A DNA stretch of 47,694 nt. Source: UBA12079 sp964608745. GTDB lineage: Bacteria; Patescibacteriota; Minisyncoccia; Phycocordibacterales; UBA12079. Under the pieces are notes generated by a model, which had not been told where the DNA came from, did not search any database, and saw only the letters and a program-made list of their open reading frames with translations. A program made the position numbers and the translations under genes. Position 1 is the stretch's first letter. Every line of letters begins with the position of its first letter. Below are positions 38,331-44,943 of the stretch, one piece after another. The stretch spans positions 1 to 47,694 of the forward strand of contig CAZSPC010000005.1 of NCBI GenBank assembly GCA_964608745.1. Reading direction: 5' to 3'.

Positions 38331-38567
38331 TCTTTTTCTAATAAATTTCTTGCCATTGTGTGTTTTCAGATGTTTTTCTCTATCCATTGCATCTTTTCTG
38401 TTTAAACAGGCTTCATAATATATCAACTTAAATGGTCTTCTATTTTTTGACGAGTCTACATATCCTCTATTATGTTCGTCAAATCTAACTTTCAAATTTT
38501 TTGTATACCCTGTATAAAATTTATTGTCTTTAATAGATAATAAAATGTATACATAATAAAAATTCAT
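38292..38567 (-). CDS. single-domain GIY-YIG endonuclease
   Basis: A 91-residue protein of the UPF0213/YhbQ-like type: FYYVYILLSIKDNKFYTGYTKNLKVRFDEHNRG (GIY-YIG region as VYI and YTGYT), and the catalytic-type glutamate in DAMDREKHLKTHNGKKF. Such nucleases act in DNA repair or mobile-gene contexts. It stands between nusG and rplK and is bracketed by TTAACAGGG/CCCTGTTAA repeats, one of which forms its C-terminus (SYLTGLD). Confidence 0.88.
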   Translation of the reverse strand: MNFYYVYILLSIKDNKFYTGYTKNLKVRFDEHNRGYVDSSKNRRPFKLIYYEACLNRKDAMDREKHLKTHNGKKFIRKRVKSYLTGLDILK

Positions 38568-38595
38568 GAAAATTTGAAAGGTTGATTAACAGGGT

Positions 38596-38633
38596 CTGTA
38601 AAATTATAGTCGCTACGCTCCTTAATTTTACAG
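38596..38633. repeat. GAGC-apex hairpin enclosing the nusG stop codon
   Basis: CTGTAAAATTA (38596-38606), apex TAGTCGCTACGCTCCT, TAATTTTACAG (38623-38633). The complement contains the nusG stop TAA in the stem and AGGAGCGTAGCGACTA in the loop. Confidence 0.75.
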
Positions 38634-39269
38634 ATGTTTCACCTGTAAAAAGTCTAATTCTAGAGGAGTTTCCCTTCCAAACATTGAGACCATTACTTTT
38701 ACTTTTCCGTTCTTTTCGTCTACCTCAATAACTTTTCCTTCTGTATCTTTAAATGGTCCATCAACCACAACAATCGCGTCATCAACTTGAAGGTCGATTG
38801 AGTGTTGAGTAGTATCTGCATTCATTCTTGATGTCAATTCAGCCATCTCTGTTTCACTAACTGGTACTGGGTTAACTCCTGCACCAACGAAACCTGTAAC
38901 CCTCGGAGTATTTCGAACAACATACCAAGAATCATCCGTTACTATCATATCTACTAGTACATACCCAGGATAAATTTTTTCCATTTCTTCTACTCTTTTT
39001 CCTCCTTTGATTTTAATTTTCTTTTCCATCGGTACAACAACATCAAAAATTAGATCTTTCATCCCTGGAATTGAATCAATTCGTTGTTTTAGATTACGAA
39101 CAACCGCATTTTCATATCCTGCGTAAGTGTGAATGGCATACCAATTTCTACCAGCACTAGCGTCCTGTTTTGTTACTTGTTGTTCCTCTGTCTTTTCTTC
39201 TCCAACAAAACCTGAGTCTTGTTCGTCAACATCTGATGAAATATTTTTATTTTCGTTTTCTGTATCCAT
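38628..39269 (-). CDS. nusG: transcription termination/antitermination factor NusG
   Basis: A 213-residue protein with an acidic N-terminal extension (1-38), the NGN domain (RNWYAIHTYAGYENAVVRNLKQR ... EEMEKIYPGYVLVDMIVTDDSWYVVRNTPRVTGFVG) and a C-terminal KOW domain (DDAIVVVDGPFKDTEGKVIEVD). NusG binds RNA polymerase and couples it to Rho or ribosomes. It follows secE in the usual order. Confidence 0.97.
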   Translation of the reverse strand: MDTENENKNISSDVDEQDSGFVGEEKTEEQQVTKQDASAGRNWYAIHTYAGYENAVVRNLKQRIDSIPGMKDLIFDVVVPMEKKIKIKGGKRVEEMEKIYPGYVLVDMIVTDDSWYVVRNTPRVTGFVGAGVNPVPVSETEMAELTSRMNADTTQHSIDLQVDDAIVVVDGPFKDTEGKVIEVDEKNGKVKVMVSMFGRETPLELDFLQVKHL

Positions 39270-39339
39270 AGAATTAGTTTTTAGTTTTTAGTTTGTAGTT
39301 TGTAGTTTTTGGTTAGAAATTTTAGTAAAACTAAGATTT

Positions 39340-39390
39340 CTTTTCCGTGTCGATCTGCGTTTGTTCTGCGTAAATCCGCGCATTTCTAAT
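39340..39390. repeat. ATCTGCGT/ATCCGCG dispersed repeat between nusG and secE
   Basis: CGTGTCGATCTGCGTTTGTT followed by CTGCGTAAATCCGCGC. The same core is read in frame as TDAEQTQ in ileS (about 22012-22042) and NDAEQTQNE in rplS (about 46782-46820). A TAGTTTTTAGTTTGTAG tract (39273-39310) precedes the nusG start. Confidence 0.6.
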
Positions 39391-39394
39391 TTTT

Positions 39395-39574
39395 CTAAAT
39401 TAAAAATGATTCAATTCCAAGTGAAAAAATAAAATCGAAGAATCCTAAAAAGAAAGCTGTAAACAAAGATATAACAATCACAAGTACAGTAAACCAAGCT
39501 GATTGTTTTCTTGTTGGCCAACTAACATGTTTTAGCTCTCCTCTTGTGTCTTTAATGTAGTCAATTAATTTCAT
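39395..39574 (-). CDS. secE: preprotein translocase subunit SecE
   Basis: A 59-codon frame: MKLIDYIKDTRGELKHVSWP then TRKQSAWFTVLVIVISLFTA and FFLGFFDFIFSLGIESFLI. The VSWPTRKQ motif before a single transmembrane helix is the SecE signature, and its place directly upstream of nusG confirms it. SecE clamps SecY in the translocon. The start ATG is at 39574; no ribosome site. Confidence 0.95.
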   Translation of the reverse strand: MKLIDYIKDTRGELKHVSWPTRKQSAWFTVLVIVISLFTAFFLGFFDFIFSLGIESFLI

Positions 39575-39579
39575 TTTAT

Positions 39580-39765
39580 TAGGGTTTAGGACTTAGTGGT
39601 TAGGGTTGTAGGTAATAAATTTTGACCTTGTCAAAATTTACCTAATACACTTTGAATTATAGATAAACACTATGTACTAAATACTAAACGCTCAATTATC
39701 TTTTGATTTTAGAAGCGGGTTGTTCAGATACCCAAAAATCATTTTTAAAAACCCTCTCGGGTTTT
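39580..39765. repeat. structured leader of secE: TTAG repeat, TTTTGAC hairpin and 5' hairpin
   Basis: Nearest the gene is a TTAG/CTAA inverted repeat (GGGTTTAGGACTTAGTGG ... TACTAAATACTAAACGCTC) around AAATTTTGAC/GTCAAAATTT, like that before the greA-like gene. Farther out, close to the transcription start, is AAAACCC-TCTC-GGGTTTT (39748-39765), whose minus-strand transcript would end in five U (attenuator-like). Confidence 0.6.
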
Positions 39766-39774
39766 ATTACATAC

Positions 39775-39802
39775 ATAATATACCTTTTTTTATAAAAGTC
39801 AA
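39775..39802 (-). promoter_or_regulatory. promoter of the secE-nusG-rplK group
   Basis: Complement reads TTGACT (39797-39802) - 16 bases - TATTAT (39775-39780); leader of about 195 bases to secE. Confidence 0.7.
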
Positions 39803-39806
39803 TAAA

Positions 39807-39842
39807 AAATAAAATGTACCTTTAAATGTACATTTTATTTTT
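39807..39842. terminator. terminator of the NADAR gene
   Basis: AAATAAAATGTAC, loop CTTTAAAT, GTACATTTTATTT; the right arm contains the stop codon (39835-39837). Confidence 0.78.
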
Positions 39843-40272
39843 CAGGCAACTTATCTCTCAACTTCATCCAAATTTTTCCTAAATGATTTTCGCCATTTTT
39901 ATCAGCCCCCCAACCCCAAAAAGAATCTTTATGAGAATCTTCTATTATTTCCCTATCCTCTGTCTGTCTTAACTTCTTTTCAATATAAGAATGTTGTGAC
40001 AACTTTGCTCTAATAATATCTTTCATAATATTCAGTTTTTGATTATCCCAGTCAGTCCTAATTTTTTCGCTATATTTCCTGGCAATTTTTTTAGAATTGT
40101 GAGCTGATCGAACATTTCTAATTTCTTCAATAATGTTATCCTCATCAAACTTTGCCGCTTGATAAGCATGTTCTGATGTCATCCACAATTTATCTCTCCA
40201 CTCAACAGCAAAAGACAAGAAGTTAGAAAAACAATAAAATTCTCTTTCATAAAATAAAACTGGTTCTTTCAT
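39835..40272 (-). CDS. NADAR-domain (YbiA-like) N-glycosidase
   Basis: A 145-residue protein: FYCFSNFLSFAVEWRDKLWMTSEHAYQAAKF, RSAHNSKKIARKY and DSFWGWGADKNGENHLGKIWMKLRDKL are the NADAR/YbiA signatures. Members hydrolyse N-glycosidic bonds of riboflavin-pathway intermediates or remove ADP-ribose-type modifications. It lies 19 bases after the DUF5654 gene, in one unit with it and tRNA-His. Confidence 0.9.
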   Translation of the reverse strand: MKEPVLFYEREFYCFSNFLSFAVEWRDKLWMTSEHAYQAAKFDEDNIIEEIRNVRSAHNSKKIARKYSEKIRTDWDNQKLNIMKDIIRAKLSQHSYIEKKLRQTEDREIIEDSHKDSFWGWGADKNGENHLGKIWMKLRDKLPEK

Positions 40273-40291
40273 ATTTTTTGTATGTTCAAAA

Positions 40292-40594
40292 TTATTTCCC
40301 TTTTTTCTTCATCAACTTACTTAATCGCATTGTGACTATTGTAGTAATGAGTGTCAGAAGAAGTGCATAGGCTATTTTTTGATATAAACTACCAAGATCT
40401 CCAAATATCAGATTAAAAATATCTTTCAAAACTGTATCCCAAGCCAAAGCCGTAATCAAGCCTAAACCAGCAACAATCAACAAGATAACTCTTTCCAGAA
40501 ATTCTGTCCCAACTTTATTCACACTCTTAACATCATAGGGCTTAAACAACTCCTCTGCACTTTTTTCAAATTCACTTTGTTTTTGTTTTGACAT
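40292..40594 (-). CDS. DUF5654-type membrane protein
   Basis: A 100-residue protein with two transmembrane segments (about 31-52 and 71-90). FLERVILLIVAGLGLITALAWDTVLKDIF matches the DUF5654 pattern, a family of unknown function. The gene starts 17 bases after the tRNA-His gene on the same strand. Confidence 0.8.
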   Translation of the reverse strand: MSKQKQSEFEKSAEELFKPYDVKSVNKVGTEFLERVILLIVAGLGLITALAWDTVLKDIFNLIFGDLGSLYQKIAYALLLTLITTIVTMRLSKLMKKKGK

Positions 40595-40611
40595 ATTTTT
40601 ATGTTTTCTTG

Positions 40612-40683
40612 GGCGGTGTACGGGAATTGCACCCGTGACGACAGTACCACAAACTGTTATGTTACTACTACACCAACACCGCC
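40612..40683 (-). tRNA. tRNA-His (GTG)
   Basis: The complement folds as a tRNA: 8-bp acceptor GGCGGTGT/ACACCGCC including the histidine-specific extra G(-1) opposite C73, D arm GGTGTAGTAGTAACAT, anticodon arm ACAGT-TTGTGGT-ACTGT with anticodon GTG, T arm ACGGG-TGCAATT-CCCGT. Full CCA is not encoded (CA only). The T loop begins TG instead of TT. Confidence 0.93.
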
Positions 40684-40829
40684 ATGTTGCTTTTAGTTTT
40701 TAGTCACTAGTTTATAGTTTTTAGAAAACTAAAAACTTTCTAAGTTATAGCAATTTTTTAATAAATAGTCCAGAAAATTAAATGTTTTTGTAAAAGCAAA
40801 GTTTGTTCAAAAACTCACTTACACTACTT

Positions 40830-41086
40830 TGTGCTGAGATATTATCCTTTGCGCGAACCTTTTTTGACGAGCAATCGCGAAGCGATTAGATTTCTGCGCG
40901 CCACACGCGTGGTGATTTCATACTTAAACCTACGCACCGAGAACAGTGGTATTCCTACGCACCAACGCCTCCGCTCCGCTACGGCGTCCGCAAAACAAAA
41001 TTTGCCTTTTCCTTTTTATTCAAAAAATTGGGGGGCGAAAAAATGGAAAAAACGCAAAGGTAAATTTTGGTTTTGCGGGTTTGCTT
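40830..41086. repeat. 257-bp inverted repeat IR1, left copy
   Basis: It starts TGTGCTGAGATATTATCC and ends GCGGGTTTGCTT; I found it identical to the complement of 44490-44746. It is GC-richer than its surroundings and full of small dyads (AATCGCGAAGCGATT, GCGCGCCACACGCG). The open frames across it are artefacts, since the same peptide appears in both copies with no start context. Between 40684 and 40829 only a TAGTTTTTAG tract is seen. Confidence 0.92.
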
Positions 41087-41168
41087 CAACACTTCAAAAC
41101 AATTCACTAATAAATTTATTGCTTACGCAATACTGTTCATTGTTTTTCCGTGTTTCGCAAACTTGGTG

Positions 41169-41741
41169 CTATTTTTTTGTATAAATTATCACTTTTGGTG
41201 CCCTTTTTATTATATTTACAAGTAACTCTAAAGCATTTTCTACAGTTTTAATTTCACAAGTAATTTTATCTCGTGGCTTTGTAAAATGAAAAGTGTTCCG
41301 AATATCATTTATATTTAAAATTTTTAATGCAGAATCTGGACTCATCAATTTCTTTTTTTCCATAAACGTAACCAGATCGACAAGACCTATCTTCCGCTCA
41401 TCTTTCACCACCTCTTTTTGTACTGCAATCACGACAGGGCTTTCAGGCAATTTTGAATGCATGAAAGAACCTTCTACGGAACTGACATACTTATATTGAA
41501 TGTGAGTTATTTTCTGATCACGTTTTTTTAAAACATACAATAAAATTGCCTCTATAATCGAAATGACATACAAAATAATTACACGATATGTTTCTTCTTT
41601 ATAAAGATTACTATTACTTTTCTCAGCATTATCGAAAATAAGAGACAAATATTGTATAGAATCTTCTACAGTTCTTTTTAGCTCTTTATCTTTTATAAAA
41701 TCAAGTTCACTTTTTGTTGGAGTTCTGTTATTTCCGCTCAT
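41169..41741 (-). CDS. unknown protein with membrane segment, possibly HEPN-like
   Basis: A 190-residue protein. A hydrophobic helix (TYRVIILYVISIIEAILLYVL, about 47-67) follows a helical N-terminus. The C-terminal half is helical with INDIRNTFHFTKPRDKI, reminiscent of the RN...H motifs of HEPN domains, though spacing is short. Last gene of the cargo operon, 10 bases after the 58-residue gene. Family not recognised. Confidence 0.6.
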   Translation of the reverse strand: MSGNNRTPTKSELDFIKDKELKRTVEDSIQYLSLIFDNAEKSNSNLYKEETYRVIILYVISIIEAILLYVLKKRDQKITHIQYKYVSSVEGSFMHSKLPESPVVIAVQKEVVKDERKIGLVDLVTFMEKKKLMSPDSALKILNINDIRNTFHFTKPRDKITCEIKTVENALELLVNIIKRAPKVIIYTKK

Positions 41742-41751
41742 ATATCAATTG

Positions 41752-41928
41752 TTATCTAGCAGAATTTTTTCTCGTCATTTTAAGTAATTTAGACAAAGAA
41801 GGAACGCCGCTGTTTTTAAGAACAGTGTTTAATTTTGCATCTGAACGATACCCTAGATCGACATTGTATTTTTTTTCTATAGTTTTCACCAAAGTATCAC
41901 CTCTTTTTTTCTTTATTAATTTAGCCAT
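41752..41928 (-). CDS. small basic protein, 58 residues
   Basis: The frame reads MAKLIKKKRGDTLVKTIEKK, YNVDLGYRSDAKLNTVLKNS and GVPSLSKLLKMTRKNSAR. Its 12-14-base spacing to both neighbours in the cargo operon and its regular codon pattern support it as real. Basic and helical, it could bind nucleic acid or act with the neighbours as a small antitoxin-like partner; this is inference only. Confidence 0.55.
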   Translation of the reverse strand: MAKLIKKKRGDTLVKTIEKKYNVDLGYRSDAKLNTVLKNSGVPSLSKLLKMTRKNSAR

Positions 41929-41940
41929 ATTGGTATTGTA

Positions 41941-42681
41941 TCATATTTTATATTTTGACACCTCGTTAGTATTTGAATATTCAAGTTTTCCAGTATATCC
42001 GAAAGAATTTAATATCGCCTGCCAAGTCAGTTGTAACCATTCAGACATTGGTACATCAGACTTTACACGAACAGGTTCTTCTTTTGTACCAATTCCTTCT
42101 AAACTATAATACTCAAGACCTTTTGATTCCAAACCGACATCATGCACAAAACCACCTCTTACATCTTCCCATAAATGATCAACGATCTCACCAAAAGTCC
42201 CATGTTTTTTGTGGTTGAAAATTTGTTCAGTGGAATATCGTCTGACAATATCATTTTTAGTTTTTTGAGGTAAATTGTCTTCCAAAAACTTCTTAATTTT
42301 TGCACCTTTATTATTAAGCCATAATCCCTTTTGTCCTTTCACAGCAACTTCTAGCATTCCGAACATGACAACGGTGACAAAATGTGACCATGCTATTTCG
42401 GAATAAAATTTATAAAACTGCTCTGGTTCATCAGTATTCAGAAGATTTTTGAGTGGATGGGTGTGTATTTCAAAATAAGTCATTAACATTACAAGATTTT
42501 TTCGTTGCTCATTTGTCATGCTTGAAAGCATGAGATCAAAATCTTCTGTCGGAACAAAACCAATCTGTTCATATTCATTGGAGGTTTGACCCCATGTATA
42601 AATGCGCCCAAAGTAACCTTTTTCTGGTCCAAGGATATTTTTTAGATGCTGGCTTATTTTTTGAATACTGTCAGATGACAT
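41941..42681 (-). CDS. unknown protein, HEPN-like motif
   Basis: A 246-residue soluble helical protein. LWEDVRGGFVHDVGLE (about 170-185) has the R-x4-H arrangement of HEPN ribonuclease or RNA-binding domains, and the long helices around LMTYFEIHTHPLKNLL and SHFVTVVMFGMLEVAV fit an all-alpha fold. Ends in TGA. It starts 3 bases after the surface-protein stop. Family assignment is tentative. Confidence 0.6.
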   Translation of the reverse strand: MSSDSIQKISQHLKNILGPEKGYFGRIYTWGQTSNEYEQIGFVPTEDFDLMLSSMTNEQRKNLVMLMTYFEIHTHPLKNLLNTDEPEQFYKFYSEIAWSHFVTVVMFGMLEVAVKGQKGLWLNNKGAKIKKFLEDNLPQKTKNDIVRRYSTEQIFNHKKHGTFGEIVDHLWEDVRGGFVHDVGLESKGLEYYSLEGIGTKEEPVRVKSDVPMSEWLQLTWQAILNSFGYTGKLEYSNTNEVSKYKI

Positions 42682-42684
42682 GAA

Positions 42685-44208
42685 TTATTGATTACACGCA
42701 ACATCTATTTGTCCAACACATTGCTCTATTTGTCCCTGTGTAACAGTTGTCGCAATAACTCCATTAGCAACAGCTGTAAGTGTTCTTGAACCTATTGCTG
42801 ACGGTTTATAGGTAAAATAAACAACCGGTTTTCCATCTCTACCACTTGGACGTGTTGGGCAAGAAAGTGGATTCCCTTTTCTTTGTGTTCCATCTGAATT
42901 AGCAGCTTCTCCACCGCTACAAGAACGATTTGGGTACGAACTTTCAACAAACTCGCCACTATCGTCGGAAGATATCGTTACACTATCTATATCTTTTCTT
43001 TCTCCATCTTCGTAGTAATATACTTCTACATCACAATATGTTCCATTAATATTAGTTCTGCAAGTATTTGCATTTAATGATAATGTTGCATTTTCTTTAA
43101 TTTTTTTTGTTGAATATGTCCCCTGTTCCTTTACAACCTCTTCACCGATAATAGATTCAATTTCGTACGAATAATTAGTATCACCATTTAGATTAGAAAC
43201 ATTAGCTATGTGCCGTGTAGATAATCCAGACTGAGAACCATACACCTTTGATGATAAATCACCCCCAGAAATAAAAACTTTGGATTTACTTACTTTGTTT
43301 GTTTCCCATTCAAACGTCATTGTATCAAATGTTGAAAAAATGCTAACAGATATTATTTCATGTATTTCTGTTGCTAATGATGAGGTTGCAGTAGGTTCAG
43401 TATTTATAACAGGTGGAACATATAACTGTTGTATGGCTTCTTTGATCGTACGAATAATATTTCCATTTTTGTCCATTTCTACGATAGCTCCATTTGGAAG
43501 AGTTACGATTTTAGACTCATCTTTTTCTATTTTAGAGACATCTTCTTTTTCTTCTGTTTTTTGTTCTGGTTTTTTTGTTTCATTTTTTAATTCTTCAACT
43601 TCCTTTTTTAATTTATCAATTTCTTCATTACTGTTATCTTCTTTTGGTTCTCTAGTTTTATTTCCTAACTCTTTTTTCAACTCTTGTATTTCATCTTTCA
43701 ATTCAGAAACTTCTTTTTTAAGTATTGTAATTTCTTGTAATGCTTTTTCTTGACCCTTTTTACTTATTTCAATAGCTTTGAGTATTGCTTCTTTCGCCTC
43801 ATCTGGTACTTTTTCCAAAACACCACTTAAAACTTCCTGATGTTTTGCAGTGCTTTCTGAAACTGTATTGAGTAACTTTTCTGCCTTTTCTTCATCTTTC
43901 AACTCCTTTGATTTTTCGGTAGCAAGTGATATTTGCTTTTCATAGCCACTCATTGCTTTTTCGACAGATTTTGAATTATTTTCATTTGCAGATTCTTCTG
44001 CTTCAGCAAGACGTTCTTCAGCATAAACAAGTGCTTTTTGTGCTTTCTTTTCAGAATCAAAGGTAAAGAAAAGACCTACTTTTTCAAAAGTGGTATCAAA
44101 AATATAGAAAAAATTACTTGGTCCGACCCCTGCATTAGTTTCTGCTAACGCAGAAACAGGAGAAAGAAACATGAGTGATAATATTAACAATGTTGTAAAT
44201 TGTTTCAT
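42685..44208 (-). CDS. secreted DUF5667 surface protein
   Basis: A 507-residue protein: signal peptide (MKQFTTLLILSLMFLSPVSALA), then the DUF5667 domain (GPSNFFYIFDTTFEKVGLFFTFDSEKKAQKALVYAEERLAEAEE, about 29-75), a long coiled coil rich in Lys/Glu (about 130-230), and beta-rich C-terminal domains (from about 270) with fibronectin-like WETNKVSKSKVFISGG ... NYSYEIES and four or more cysteines. Probably cell-surface exposed. Its start overlaps the end of the XRE gene by four bases (ATGA). Confidence 0.82.
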   Translation of the reverse strand: MKQFTTLLILSLMFLSPVSALAETNAGVGPSNFFYIFDTTFEKVGLFFTFDSEKKAQKALVYAEERLAEAEESANENNSKSVEKAMSGYEKQISLATEKSKELKDEEKAEKLLNTVSESTAKHQEVLSGVLEKVPDEAKEAILKAIEISKKGQEKALQEITILKKEVSELKDEIQELKKELGNKTREPKEDNSNEEIDKLKKEVEELKNETKKPEQKTEEKEDVSKIEKDESKIVTLPNGAIVEMDKNGNIIRTIKEAIQQLYVPPVINTEPTATSSLATEIHEIISVSIFSTFDTMTFEWETNKVSKSKVFISGGDLSSKVYGSQSGLSTRHIANVSNLNGDTNYSYEIESIIGEEVVKEQGTYSTKKIKENATLSLNANTCRTNINGTYCDVEVYYYEDGERKDIDSVTISSDDSGEFVESSYPNRSCSGGEAANSDGTQRKGNPLSCPTRPSGRDGKPVVYFTYKPSAIGSRTLTAVANGVIATTVTQGQIEQCVGQIDVACNQ

Positions 44209-44420
44209 AGAAAATAGTTTATGTCTTTTTTATAAATCTTTGCAAACTCTGCCAATTCCAATGCATCAACACTACGCTCGCCTCGCTCTATTTTGGAGAT
44301 GTATGCCTGTGGTTTTTTTAACTTTTTACCTGCTTCAACTTGTGTCAAATTAGCTTCATGGCGAGCAACGCGAAGCTTCTTTGTTAGTTTTTGGTATTTT
44401 GGCAAGTATTTTTTCGACAT
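44205..44420 (-). CDS. XRE-family helix-turn-helix regulator
   Basis: A 71-residue DNA-binding protein: LRVARHEANLTQVEAGKKLKKPQAYISKIERGERSVDALELAEFAKIY is a complete Cro/C1-type HTH. It heads the cargo operon and overlaps the surface-protein gene, so it probably regulates the element's own cargo. TGA stop. Confidence 0.92.
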   Translation of the reverse strand: MSKKYLPKYQKLTKKLRVARHEANLTQVEAGKKLKKPQAYISKIERGERSVDALELAEFAKIYKKDINYFL

Positions 44421-44489
44421 ATTTATACTAACATAATATAATCGATTGTGGAATATACCATTTTGGTTTATTATTATATAAGGAAGTTA

Positions 44490-44746
44490 AAGCAAACCCG
44501 CAAAACCAAAATTTACCTTTGCGTTTTTTCCATTTTTTCGCCCCCCAATTTTTTGAATAAAAAGGAAAAGGCAAATTTTGTTTTGCGGACGCCGTAGCGG
44601 AGCGGAGGCGTTGGTGCGTAGGAATACCACTGTTCTCGGTGCGTAGGTTTAAGTATGAAATCACCACGCGTGTGGCGCGCAGAAATCTAATCGCTTCGCG
44701 ATTGCTCGTCAAAAAAGGTTCGCGCAAAGGATAATATCTCAGCACA
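44490..44746. repeat. 257-bp inverted repeat IR1, right copy
   Basis: Complement of 40830-41086, ending ATATCTCAGCACA. The last five bases (GCACA, 44742-44746) are shared with IR2, which begins here. Confidence 0.92.
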
Positions 44747-44872
44747 GAAAGAAACTTCCTCGGGCGAAAGCTCGCAGGTACGGCGCGCCGCAGGCGCGCT
44801 TGGGGGCAAAAAACGGCGTCGCTTAGCGACGAAAGCTGACGGCGACGGTACGCCGAAGTGGGCGGATTTGTC
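44742..44872. repeat. 131-bp inverted repeat IR2, left copy
   Basis: GCACAGAAAGAAACTTCCTC to GGGCGGATTTGTC. It matches the complement of 46333-46463 with one mismatch. GC-rich with several dyads (GCGCGCCGCAGGCGCGC, GGCGTCGCTTAGCGACG). The recombinase gene starts 71 bases further on. Nothing else is seen between 44421 and 44943. Confidence 0.92.
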
Positions 44873-44943
44873 TGTTTCATATCTAAAAATAATTTTTCAA
44901 AATCAATTTTCCATATCCATTACAAATTAATTTTTTCAAAATT

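Noticed and set aside
40831..41184. 117-codon frame (plus) and its twin at 44428-44880 (minus)
   Set aside because: Both are translations of the same inverted repeat IR1 (and partly IR2); no ribosome site, low-complexity basic peptide, and the frame continues past the repeat without homology.
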